DNA of 64,000 bases from Zafaria ginkgonis. Lineage in GTDB: Bacteria > Actinomycetota > Actinomycetes > Actinomycetales > Micrococcaceae. The position numbers and the translations under genes were made by a program. How positions within the stretch are numbered: position 1 is the stretch's first letter; each line of letters starts with the position of its first letter. Location of the stretch: contig NZ_BAABEO010000009.1 in the NCBI RefSeq assembly GCF_039540195.1, positions 310,001 through 374,000 of the forward strand. Direction: 5' to 3'. Shown here in pieces: positions 40,705 through 48,586 of the stretch. The notes under the pieces are model-generated. The model saw nothing but the letters and a program-made list of their open reading frames with translations, was not told the origin of the DNA and made no database searches.

Positions 40705-42849
40705 ATGGGTGAAACGGCGATGGTAGGGCTGCGGGACGGACTGCGGGACGAGGCGACGGCGGTGCTGCGCCGGCTGGTGGGGCGCGAGGACGCGGTGTTC
40801 CACGACGGGCAGTTCGAGGCGATCGAGGCACTGGTCGACGGCGGCCGCCGCGCCCTGGTGGTGCAGCGCACCGGTTGGGGCAAGTCGGCGGTCTACTTCG
40901 TGGCGAGCCTGCTGCTGCGCGCCCGCGGAGCGGGCCCCACGCTGATCGTCAGCCCGCTGCTGGCCCTGATGCGGGACCAGGTCGCGGCCGCGGCCCGCGC
41001 CGGGGTGCGCGCGGAGGCGATCAACTCCGCGAACGCCCTGGAGTGGGGCGAGGTGACCGCCAAGCTGGACGCCGACCAGGTGGACGTGCTGCTGGTCTCT
41101 CCCGAACGGCTGAACAACCCGGTGTTCCGCGACCAGCAGCTGCCGGAGCTGGTCCGCCGGATGGGCCTGCTGGTGATCGACGAGGCGCACTGCATCTCCG
41201 ACTGGGGCCACGACTTCCGGCCGGACTACCGCCGGATCAAGGACCTGATCTCTGCGCTCCCGCCCAGCGTGCCCGTGCTGGCCACCACCGCGACCGCGAA
41301 CGAGCGGGTGGTCCACGACGTCCAGGAGCAGCTCGCCGTCGGCGGAGCGGACGTCTTCACCCTGCGCGGACCGCTGGCGCGCAAGTCGCTGCGCCTGGGC
41401 GTGCTGCGCCTGCCGAGCCCGCGCTCCCAGCTGGCGTGGCTGCTCACGCACCTGGAGGACTTCCATGGCAGCGGCATCATCTACACCCTTACGGTGTCCG
41501 CCGCCGAGGACATCACGCGGCTGCTGCGCGAGGCCGGGCACAACGTGCTCGCCTACAGCGGCCGCACCGACACCGAGGAACGCGCCCGCGCCGAGCAGGC
41601 GCTCAAGGACAACCAGGTCAAGGCGCTGGTGGCCACCAGCGCGCTGGGCATGGGGTTCGACAAGCCGGACCTGGGCTTCGTGGTGCACGTCGGGGCTCCC
41701 AGCTCCCCGGTGGCCTACTACCAGCAGGTCGGCCGCGCCGGCCGCGGCACCGACAACGCCGACGTCCTGCTGCTGCCCGGGCCCGAGGACCGGGAAATCT
41801 GGCGCTACTTCGCCACCGCCTCCATGCCCGACGAACAGCGTGCGCACGCGGTGCTGGCCGAGTTGGAGGCCGCCGGCGGGGCCCTCTCCGCGCCGGCCCT
41901 GGAGGCCCGGGTCAACCTGCGCCGCACCCCGCTGGAACTGCTGCTGAAGGTCCTGGCCGTCGACGGCGCCGTGCAGCGGGTCCAGGGAGGCTGGGCGCGC
42001 ACCGGCCAGCCCTGGTTCTACGATGCCGAACGCTACAGCCGGGTCGCGGCGGCCCGGCTCGCGGAGCAGAACTCGATGCTGGAATACGAGTTCACCTCCG
42101 GCTGCCGGATGGAGTTCCTGGCCCGGGAGCTGGACGATCCCGACGCCGCCCCGTGCGGACGGTGCGACAACTGCGCCGGCCCCTGGTTCGGCGACGCGAT
42201 CGACGCCGAGGCCCGGGACAGCGCCCAGACCGCCCTCGGCCGGGTCGGGGTGGAACTCGAGCCGCGGCTGATGTGGCCCGGGGGCATGGACCGGCTGGGG
42301 GTGCCGGTGAAGGGCAAACTCAAGCCGGGGGAGCAGGCGCTTCCCGGACGCGCGCTGGCCCGCCTCACCGACCTGGGGTGGGGCGGACGGCTGCGCACCC
42401 TGCTCTCTTCGTCCGGGGAGGGCGGGGAGGACCGGCCCATCGAGGACGCCATGCTGCAGGCGTGCGTGCAGGTGCTCGCCCAGTGGGGCTGGGCCGAGCG
42501 CCCCGTCGCCGTCGTCAGCCTGCCCTCCCGGCGGCATCCGGCGCTGGTGGGATCCTTCGCCCAGGGGATCGCCCGCGTCGGCAGGCTGCCCTACCTTGGC
42601 GAACTTGAGTACAAGCAGGGCGGCCCGCGCGGCGATTCCGGTGGCAACAGCGCGTTCCGCCTCGCGGCCGTGTGGGACCAGTTTGCGGTGCCGCCGGCGA
42701 TGGCCGAGCAGTTTGCAGCGGCGCCCGGCCCGGTGCTGCTGCTCGACGACCTCGCGGACAGCCGGTGGACCATCACCGAGGCCGCCCGGGTCCTGCGCGC
42801 CGCCGGGGCCCCGGCGGTGCTGCCGTTCGTGCTGGCCATCGCGGCCTGA
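40705..42849 (+). CDS. rqlH: RecQ-like DNA helicase with C-terminal phosphoribosyltransferase-like domain (RqlH type)
   Basis: The 714-residue protein has the SF2 RecQ core: Walker A QRTGWGKS (54-61), DEAHCISDWGHDFRPDY and QQVGRAGRG. A Cys-rich zinc region follows (CRMEFLARELDDP then CGRCDNC). Unlike RecQ it has no HRDC domain. Instead the last ~180 residues include a PRPP-loop-like motif, VLLLDDLADSRWT. This is the architecture described for mycobacterial RqlH. It should unwind DNA 3' to 5' with ATP in repair or recombination. The ATG at 40705 is used. Confidence 0.9.
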   Translation: MGETAMVGLRDGLRDEATAVLRRLVGREDAVFHDGQFEAIEALVDGGRRALVVQRTGWGKSAVYFVASLLLRARGAGPTLIVSPLLALMRDQVAAAARAGVRAEAINSANALEWGEVTAKLDADQVDVLLVSPERLNNPVFRDQQLPELVRRMGLLVIDEAHCISDWGHDFRPDYRRIKDLISALPPSVPVLATTATANERVVHDVQEQLAVGGADVFTLRGPLARKSLRLGVLRLPSPRSQLAWLLTHLEDFHGSGIIYTLTVSAAEDITRLLREAGHNVLAYSGRTDTEERARAEQALKDNQVKALVATSALGMGFDKPDLGFVVHVGAPSSPVAYYQQVGRAGRGTDNADVLLLPGPEDREIWRYFATASMPDEQRAHAVLAELEAAGGALSAPALEARVNLRRTPLELLLKVLAVDGAVQRVQGGWARTGQPWFYDAERYSRVAAARLAEQNSMLEYEFTSGCRMEFLARELDDPDAAPCGRCDNCAGPWFGDAIDAEARDSAQTALGRVGVELEPRLMWPGGMDRLGVPVKGKLKPGEQALPGRALARLTDLGWGGRLRTLLSSSGEGGEDRPIEDAMLQACVQVLAQWGWAERPVAVVSLPSRRHPALVGSFAQGIARVGRLPYLGELEYKQGGPRGDSGGNSAFRLAAVWDQFAVPPAMAEQFAAAPGPVLLLDDLADSRWTITEAARVLRAAGAPAVLPFVLAIAA

Positions 42850-42920
42850 GCGGTACGGAGGCGGAATCTCGGCGCGGCCGCAGGATTCGGGCGGCGATGC
42901 GGGATCCGGGCGAACGGACA

Positions 42921-42991
42921 GGACCGTGCGGAGAGGAATGTACCGAGAGGACCGTGCGGAGAGGAACGTACCGAGAGCACCGCGCGGAGAG
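42921..42991 (+). repeat. 28-bp tandem repeat downstream of rqlH
   Basis: Units at 42921-42948 and 42949-42976 differ at one base (GAATGTACC versus GAACGTACC). A partial third unit covers 42977-42991. The array lies in the 193-bp gap before the next gene. Its purpose is unknown; it is too short for a CRISPR array and has no spacers. Confidence 0.8.
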
Positions 42992-43042
42992 AGCAGGTTC
43001 CTAGCGATCCCCCTCTCCTCAACGACCCCTAAACTAGGCACC

Positions 43043-44095
43043 ATGGAAATCCTGTTCTGGGTGCTGGTTCCGCTGCTTGTCCTCACGCTGGGCTGGTGGT
43101 GGCTGTCGCGGGTGCGGACGAAGAACTCGGCGGAGGTTGCCGCGGCAGTGGGGCCGGAGGCCGCGATCGCCGCCTCGGCGCTGCTGAACGCCGAAACCCA
43201 CCGCGCCGTGTACCGGCACCTGGGGCAGGACAACTTCCTCGGCGCCGTCCAGGAGTTCCGCAACGCCACGGGGCTGGGCGTGAAGCAGTCCATCGTGGCC
43301 GTGCGCAGCCTCCAGCAGCATCCGCAGGTCTTCCGCGACAGGGCAGTGCAGGAAGCGGCAGCACGGGAATCGGCTGCGCCGGAATCGACAGCGAATGATG
43401 CGGCGGGACTTGATTTGGCCAAGCCCGAACCGGGCAGCCACGAACCGGCGGGACCTGCACCCGCCGGACCGGCCGTGCCGGCCGCGGAAGACCCGTCCGG
43501 GGCGCCCGCCCCCGAGCAGCCGGTTCCGGCGGCCCCCGCCGTGCCGGCCGGGCCGGCGGTTCCGGCCTCGGCCCCGCAGAGCGCCGCCGTGCCCGATCCG
43601 TTGGAGGATGCGCTGACCATTCCGGACGACTGGGCCGAGCGCTTCGGCAGCGCCGCCGGACGCACCACCACCTCGTTCAAGATCACCGCCGAAACCGCCG
43701 GAGTCACCCGCGAATTCTCCAGCGAAGACCTGCCCCCGGCCGAGCACGACCAGTTCCTGTCGCTGATGCGCGACCGCGACCTCGGTGGCGCCGCTGCCCT
43801 CTTCGCCAAGCATTCCGGGCTGGACGAGGAGTCGATCCGCCAGCTGCTCGAGTCCGCGCCCGCCGAGGGCCTCGGCGGTGACGGGGAAATCGCCGAGGTC
43901 ACCTTCGAGGGCGAGGGGCCGGACGGGCGGATCAGCTTCAGTGCCGCCGACCTGCCCGACGCCGAGCGCCGGCTCTTCCTGGAGCACCTGGGCTCCGGCC
44001 GCATCGACGAGGCCGCCCGGATCGTCAGCGAGCGCACCGGCCTGCCCCACGAAGCCGTCCGCCGGATCCTCTCCGCCTTCGGCAACCAGGCCTAG
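43043..44095 (+). CDS. Membrane-anchored protein with three copies of an L7/L12-like helical motif
   Basis: I do not recognise a named family. One N-terminal membrane helix (residues 3-22) is followed by a helical motif at 60-91. An Ala/Pro linker (105-190) comes next, then two related segments at 241-272 and 315-346. The three align without gaps over 32 residues with the pattern A--h----TGL--..h: GAVQEFRNATGLGVKQ, GAAALFAKHSGLDEES, EAARIVSERTGLPHEA. The first resembles the C-terminal domain of ribosomal protein bL12. TAAACT 7 nt before the ATG suggests a leaderless start. Confidence 0.75.
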   Translation: MEILFWVLVPLLVLTLGWWWLSRVRTKNSAEVAAAVGPEAAIAASALLNAETHRAVYRHLGQDNFLGAVQEFRNATGLGVKQSIVAVRSLQQHPQVFRDRAVQEAAARESAAPESTANDAAGLDLAKPEPGSHEPAGPAPAGPAVPAAEDPSGAPAPEQPVPAAPAVPAGPAVPASAPQSAAVPDPLEDALTIPDDWAERFGSAAGRTTTSFKITAETAGVTREFSSEDLPPAEHDQFLSLMRDRDLGGAAALFAKHSGLDEESIRQLLESAPAEGLGGDGEIAEVTFEGEGPDGRISFSAADLPDAERRLFLEHLGSGRIDEAARIVSERTGLPHEAVRRILSAFGNQA

Positions 44096-44105
44096 CCTTC
44101 GGCGG

Positions 44106-44140
44106 CCGGGTACGGAGGGTTCGCATCCCTCGGTACCCGG
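44106..44140 (+). terminator. Hairpin after the triplicated-motif gene
   Basis: A 14-bp stem with one mismatch (44106-44119 with 44127-44140) begins 10 bp after the stop codon. A second hairpin follows at 44170, so this may be one part of a double terminator. Confidence 0.5.
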
Positions 44141-44169
44141 AACCGGGAACGCTGGGCCCGAAAAACACG

Positions 44170-44195
44170 AAAACCCCCGGTTTCCCGGGGGTTTT
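44170..44195. terminator. Bidirectional terminator before tRNA-Ser(GCT)
   Basis: AAAACCCCCGG (44170-44180) pairs with CCGGGGGTTTT (44185-44195) around a TTTC loop. T-runs flank it on both strands, so it can stop transcripts from either side. Confidence 0.85.
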
Positions 44196-44200
44196 CAGCG

Positions 44201-44289
44201 CGGACACGGGGGGATTTGAACCCCCGGTCGAGTTTAACCCCGACCCTTCATTAGCAGTGAAGTCCATTCGGCCGCTCTGGCACGTGTCC
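44201..44289 (-). tRNA. tRNA-Ser(GCT)
   Basis: The minus strand folds as a class II tRNA with acceptor GGACACG/CGTGTCC, a long variable arm and T-arm GGGGGTTCAAATCCCCC. The anticodon loop CTGCTAA gives anticodon GCT, reading AGC/AGU. The discriminator is G; CCA is not encoded. Confidence 0.93.
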
Positions 44290-44350
44290 TTTGCCGTTTC
44301 CAGCCCTCCAAGACTACCGAACGCAGGCGCCGCTTTCAAAAACGGCGCCG

Positions 44351-46471
44351 CTATCGGCGCGCCGCACCCACCGTCCGCCACAGGAACCCGTAGCTGGTCG
44401 CCAGCATCCGCGCGCTCTGCCGGTTGTCGGAGGCCCCGGCGTGCCCGCCGTCGAGCGCCTCGTGGTACCAGACGTCGGGCACCCCGGCGTCGATCAGCTT
44501 CGCGGCCATCTTGCGGGCCTGCTCCGGCCCCACCCGGTCGTCGCTGGTCGCGGTCCAGATCAACGTGGCCGGATAGGCGGAACCCTCGGCCAGCGGCTCG
44601 TCGTCGAAGCGGTGGTAGGGGGAAAAGGTGCGCAGGAACTCCCAGTCCCCGGGCACCTCCGGGTCCCCGTACTCGGCGATCCACGAATGCCCGGCGCCGA
44701 GGCGGGTGTACCGGCGCATGTCCAGCAGCGGCACGCCGCAGGAGATCGCGCCGAACAGCTCCGGGTACCCGGTGAACATGTTCCCCACTAGCAGGCCGCC
44801 GTTGCTGCGCCCCGTCGCGGCCAGCCGCTCCGGAACCGTCACCCCGCGCGCCACGAGGTCCCGGGCGACCGCCGCGAAGTCCTCGTAGGCTCGGTGGCGC
44901 GCCTCGCGCAGCGCGGCGCGGTGCCAGCGCGGGCCGTACTCGCCGCCGCCGCGGATGTTCGCCACCACGTACACGCCGCCGCGCCCGTCGGGGGTCCGCC
45001 GTTCCAGCCACGCGCGGCCCACCGCCCCCGAGTAGGACGGCGTCAGGGAGGTCTGGAAGCCGCCGTACCCGTTCATCAGCACCGGGTTGGCCCCGTCCAG
45101 CGCCATGCCGCGCGGGGCGACCTGGAAGTAGGGGATGCGGGTGCCGTCGTCGCTGGTCGCGAAGTGCTGCTCGACGGCGTACCCCTCCGCGGCGAAGAAC
45201 CCGGCAGCGCGCTTGACCGGTGCGGGGGGACCGGCGTCGACGGTTCCGCGCGCCAGCGTGGTCGGAGTGAGGAACCCGGTCAGGGTCAGCCAGTAGTCGT
45301 TGGCGGTCCCGGGATCCTCGTCGTCGACGGCGGCGACCTCGAAGGTGTGCAGTTCGGCGCCGACCTCCAGCGGGCGCACGGCCCACCCGTGGGCCGGATC
45401 CGCGACCAAGACCTGGGAGGAGACGTCATGCAGCACGTTCAGCAGCAGGTGGTCGCGCGTGAAGTCGTAGGACTCCAGCGAGGAGGACTCGTCCGGAACG
45501 AAGACCTCGGTGACCGTGCGGTCCCCGGCCAGGAACGCCTCAAGCGGGGCGACGGCCAGCGTGCCCGGTGCCAGCGTCCGTCCGTCGACCTCCCACGGGG
45601 TCTGGGGGCTCAGCAGCAGCCATTGGCGGTGCAGGCCCACCTGCACGTCGGTGGGCACCTCGATGGGACGCCACCGGTCGGATCCCAGCACGCTGGTGCG
45701 CGAGTTGTGGAAGTCGATGACATCCACGGCGACGGTTCGCTCGAAGCCCGGCCGCGCATCGCGCGAGACCACCGCCAGCACGTGGGATTCGTCCACCGCG
45801 AACACCTCCGGGGCGTGCGCCGGATCCTGTCCCCGCTCCACGCGCCTGACCGTGCGGGCATAGGAGGAGCGGGTCAGCGAGCCGGGGCCGAAGTCCGTCG
45901 CCACGTACAGCGCGTCCGGGCCGTCCCAGGAAACCCGGGTCTTCGCGGCGGGAAGCCGGAACCCGCGGTCGTCCGGGGCCACCCAGTCCCGCGAGTCGAG
46001 GCCGAACTCGCGCACCTCCACCGCGTCCCCGCCGTCCGGGGAGAGCATCACCAGGGCGCGGCGGTAGGGCTCGCCGGCCGGCGGCCGCAGCATCCGGGTG
46101 CCGGCGAACACCCACTCGACGCCTTCGGCGGCGGCGAGCGCGTCGACGTCCAGCAGCACCTCCCAGGCGGGCCGGTCGGTGCGGTACTGCTCCCAGGTGG
46201 TGCGCCGCCACAGCCCCTTGGGATGTTCGGCGTCGCGCCAGAAGTTGTAGTAGTGGTCTCCGCGCTTGGTGACCGCCGGGATCCGCTCCCCGGAATCGAG
46301 CACCTCCAGCAGCGAGGCCTCCAGGGCGCGGTGGGAGTCGTCGAAGAGCATTTCCTCGGTCTGCGCGTTGCGGGTCCTTACCCAGTCCAGGGCGCGTTCG
46401 CCGCGGGTGTCTTCCAGCCACAGGTACGGGTCGTGGGCCGGGCCCTGGGCCGGGCCAACGGGTGTGCTCAT
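44351..46471 (-). CDS. Prolyl oligopeptidase family serine peptidase (S9A)
   Basis: The 706-residue protein has an N-terminal helix typical of the family (HDPYLWLEDTRGERALDWV), a seven-bladed propeller region and a C-terminal hydrolase domain. The triad residues are Ser in GRSNGG, Asp in TATSDDRV and His in DGGHAG. It should cleave short proline-containing peptides; there is no signal peptide. A perfect AGGAGG precedes the ATG, which overlaps the anti-sigma kinase stop by 4 bp. The coupling to a partner-switching cassette is unusual. Confidence 0.92.
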   Translation of the reverse strand: MSTPVGPAQGPAHDPYLWLEDTRGERALDWVRTRNAQTEEMLFDDSHRALEASLLEVLDSGERIPAVTKRGDHYYNFWRDAEHPKGLWRRTTWEQYRTDRPAWEVLLDVDALAAAEGVEWVFAGTRMLRPPAGEPYRRALVMLSPDGGDAVEVREFGLDSRDWVAPDDRGFRLPAAKTRVSWDGPDALYVATDFGPGSLTRSSYARTVRRVERGQDPAHAPEVFAVDESHVLAVVSRDARPGFERTVAVDVIDFHNSRTSVLGSDRWRPIEVPTDVQVGLHRQWLLLSPQTPWEVDGRTLAPGTLAVAPLEAFLAGDRTVTEVFVPDESSSLESYDFTRDHLLLNVLHDVSSQVLVADPAHGWAVRPLEVGAELHTFEVAAVDDEDPGTANDYWLTLTGFLTPTTLARGTVDAGPPAPVKRAAGFFAAEGYAVEQHFATSDDGTRIPYFQVAPRGMALDGANPVLMNGYGGFQTSLTPSYSGAVGRAWLERRTPDGRGGVYVVANIRGGGEYGPRWHRAALREARHRAYEDFAAVARDLVARGVTVPERLAATGRSNGGLLVGNMFTGYPELFGAISCGVPLLDMRRYTRLGAGHSWIAEYGDPEVPGDWEFLRTFSPYHRFDDEPLAEGSAYPATLIWTATSDDRVGPEQARKMAAKLIDAGVPDVWYHEALDGGHAGASDNRQSARMLATSYGFLWRTVGAARR

Positions 46472-46899
46472 GCGTGCCTCCTGCGCAGTGTCCAGATGTT
46501 GCCCCCCTCCGTGGGGGAGTAGGCCAGCGTTTCCACCAATGAACGGACCATGGCCAGGCCGCGCCCCGATTCGGCCTCCGCGGCCGGGTTGGCCGCGTCC
46601 GCCGCGCGCAGGTGGGGGATGTCCGCGTGCACGGCGCCGAACTCGTGGACGCGGGCCTCGAGGAAGGACGCGTCCACGCTCAGTTCCACGGCCACTTCGA
46701 GGCGCTGGCCCGGGCCGGGCCGGGCATGGCGCACGACGTTGCCGACGATCTCCACCAGCGCGGTCTCGAAGCGGGCCCGTTCCCGCGGCGGCACAGCGGG
46801 GTGCGCTTCCCACAGCCGGTCCAGCCGTTCGTGGCACCGGTTGACGGCCTCGCAGTCCGCCGGGGTGCGGCAGGAGGTGAGTGGATCCAGGCTACACAC
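46468..46899 (-). CDS. RsbW-like anti-sigma factor serine kinase (HATPase_c_2)
   Basis: The 143-residue protein has the GHKL N-box segment FETALVEIVGNVVRHA, a degenerate G1 region and the G2 box ESGRGLAMV. This is the pattern of RsbW/SpoIIAB-type kinases, which bind sigma factors and phosphorylate STAS antagonists. Its GTG start overlaps the STAS gene stop by 8 bp, and its stop overlaps the peptidase start. No sigma factor gene is nearby, so its target is elsewhere or is not a sigma factor. Confidence 0.85.
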   Translation of the reverse strand: MCSLDPLTSCRTPADCEAVNRCHERLDRLWEAHPAVPPRERARFETALVEIVGNVVRHARPGPGQRLEVAVELSVDASFLEARVHEFGAVHADIPHLRAADAANPAAEAESGRGLAMVRSLVETLAYSPTEGGNIWTLRRRHA

Positions 46900-47224
46900 C
46901 GTCGTAGGCCGTTTCCACCGAGGGATAGGGGGTGAAGATGCGGTCCATGTTGGTCAGCTCCAGCACCATCCGGACCTGCTCCTGGACGTTGGCGATGCGC
47001 AGGTCGCCGCCGGTCCCGCGGGCGGTCTTCAGGCACCCCACCAGGGCCCCCAGCCCGGAGGAATCCATGAACTCGGTCCCCGCGAGGTTGACCACGATCC
47101 GCGCCCCGCCGGGGGCCGCGATCTCGGCGACCACCCGGCGCAGTTCGGGTGCCGAGGCCATGTTCAGCTTGCCCGCCGTGGCGATCTCGACGAGGTCACC
47201 GCGCGTTGATGTTGTGAACTGCAC
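46892..47224 (-). CDS. STAS-domain anti-sigma factor antagonist (RsbV/SpoIIAA-like)
   Basis: This 110-residue single-domain STAS protein has the phosphorylation segment FMDSSGLGAL (Ser55/Ser56). In partner switching the unphosphorylated form sequesters the anti-sigma kinase; the adjacent RsbW-like gene is the obvious partner. The GTG at 47224 follows GGAAGGAAG. Confidence 0.9.
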   Translation of the reverse strand: MQFTTSTRGDLVEIATAGKLNMASAPELRRVVAEIAAPGGARIVVNLAGTEFMDSSGLGALVGCLKTARGTGGDLRIANVQEQVRMVLELTNMDRIFTPYPSVETAYDGV

Positions 47225-47262
47225 TGTTCTTCCTTCCACTGTCCAAGTCCTGGCCCCTGCCG

Positions 47263-48393
47263 CTAGGCCGCCGCGCGGCGCAGCACCACCACGGTCAGAT
47301 CGTCCCCCGGGGCGTCGCCGGCACCCGCGGCCAGCGCCTCCGCGGCGTCCTGCGCGGACGCGGAGGACGCCAGCTCGGTCCGGATCCGCGTGGCGGCGGC
47401 GTCGATCCCGCCGGCAGCGTCCAGAAACCCGTCGCTGACCGCCACCAGGGACTCCCCGGGCAGCAGACGCTCGCTCTGCTCCTCCCACACGGCCTCGGCC
47501 TCGATGCCGAAGGGCAGCCCCTGGCCGCCGAGGCGGCGGGTACCGCCTGCGGGATCGACAATCCAGGCCAGCCCGTGTCCGGCGTCGACGTAGCGCAGCG
47601 TCCCCGTGCCGGCGTCCAGCACCGCATGGAAGACGGTGGCGAAGGCGTCGAGGGCGTAGAGGTCGGGTCCGGCCAGGTCCAGTGCCGCGGCGCAGGTGCG
47701 CAGCGGGGACGGCCCGTGCGCTCCGCGCAGCGCCGAGCGCAGCGTGGCCGCCAGCAGCGCGGCACCCATGCCCTTGCCCATGGCGTCGGCCAGGGTCACG
47801 GTGAGCATGTCCTGCTGCAGGTGCCAGTCGTAGAAGTCCCCGCCCACGCTGCGCGTGGGACGGCAATGGCCGGCCAGCCCGTAGCCGGGAACTTCGGGCG
47901 CGCTGCGCGGCAGCAGCCCGCGCTGCACGGCCGCCGCCCGCTGCTGTTCCTCATCCATGTCCGCATCCCGGGCCGGGCCGGGGGGCTCCGCCATGCGCGG
48001 GCGGCGGAACACGGCATCGATCCGTGCTCCCAGCTCGCGGGCGGAGAACGGCTTGGCGACATAGTCGTCGGCCCCCTCCTGGAGCCCCGCCAAAAGGTCG
48101 GCCTCCTGGTTGTGGGCACTGACCACCATCACGTAGGCGTTGGTGAAGCGGCGCAGCCGGCGGCAGGTCTCCAGCCCGTCGATGTCCGGAAGGCCCATGT
48201 CGAGGATGACCAGGTCGGGTTCACTCCGCGCCGCGGACTCCACGCCGGCGAGCCCGCCGGAGGCCTCCGACACCGCGAAACCCCGCTGCTCCAGCAGCAT
48301 CGCCAGCAGGCCCCGGATGTCCGGATCGTCCTCGATCACCAAGGCGCGCCGTTGCGGAATGGAGGGAGGTGGGCTGAGGGGCATGTGATGCAT
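47263..48393 (-). CDS. Response-regulator PP2C phosphatase (REC-SpoIIE/RsbU type)
   Basis: The protein has an N-terminal receiver domain (acid pair Asp22/Asp23, phospho-acceptor Asp65 in LVILDMGLPD, Lys in DDYVAKPFS). A short helical linker leads to a SpoIIE-type PP2C phosphatase domain with VGGDFYDW and DAMGKGMGAALL, ending GDDLTVVVLR. It should dephosphorylate the neighbouring STAS protein when its receiver is phosphorylated. The start is uncertain: ATG 48393 (used) or 48384. No hybrid kinase is adjacent. Confidence 0.88.
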   Translation of the reverse strand: MHHMPLSPPPSIPQRRALVIEDDPDIRGLLAMLLEQRGFAVSEASGGLAGVESAARSEPDLVILDMGLPDIDGLETCRRLRRFTNAYVMVVSAHNQEADLLAGLQEGADDYVAKPFSARELGARIDAVFRRPRMAEPPGPARDADMDEEQQRAAAVQRGLLPRSAPEVPGYGLAGHCRPTRSVGGDFYDWHLQQDMLTVTLADAMGKGMGAALLAATLRSALRGAHGPSPLRTCAAALDLAGPDLYALDAFATVFHAVLDAGTGTLRYVDAGHGLAWIVDPAGGTRRLGGQGLPFGIEAEAVWEEQSERLLPGESLVAVSDGFLDAAGGIDAAATRIRTELASSASAQDAAEALAAGAGDAPGDDLTVVVLRRAAA

Positions 48394-48586
48394 TAACGCA
48401 TGCCGGGCGGTCCTGCCGCCGGAGGCGGGGCCGTGTCCCGGCACCGCAGGCTGGGGCCGCGTCCCCGGTGCCGGGGCCCGCCAGGCCTACAGCGGGCACC
48501 GGCACGGGATCCGGCGGCACACCGGACCCGCCGGAACGGGCCGCGGCAGCGCTGGCCACCCGGGCCCCGGCCACTAGGCTGTGGGG

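Noticed and set aside
42921..42991. Tandem repeat considered as a CRISPR array
   Set aside because: Units follow each other with no spacers, there are only about two and a half copies, and no cas gene is nearby.
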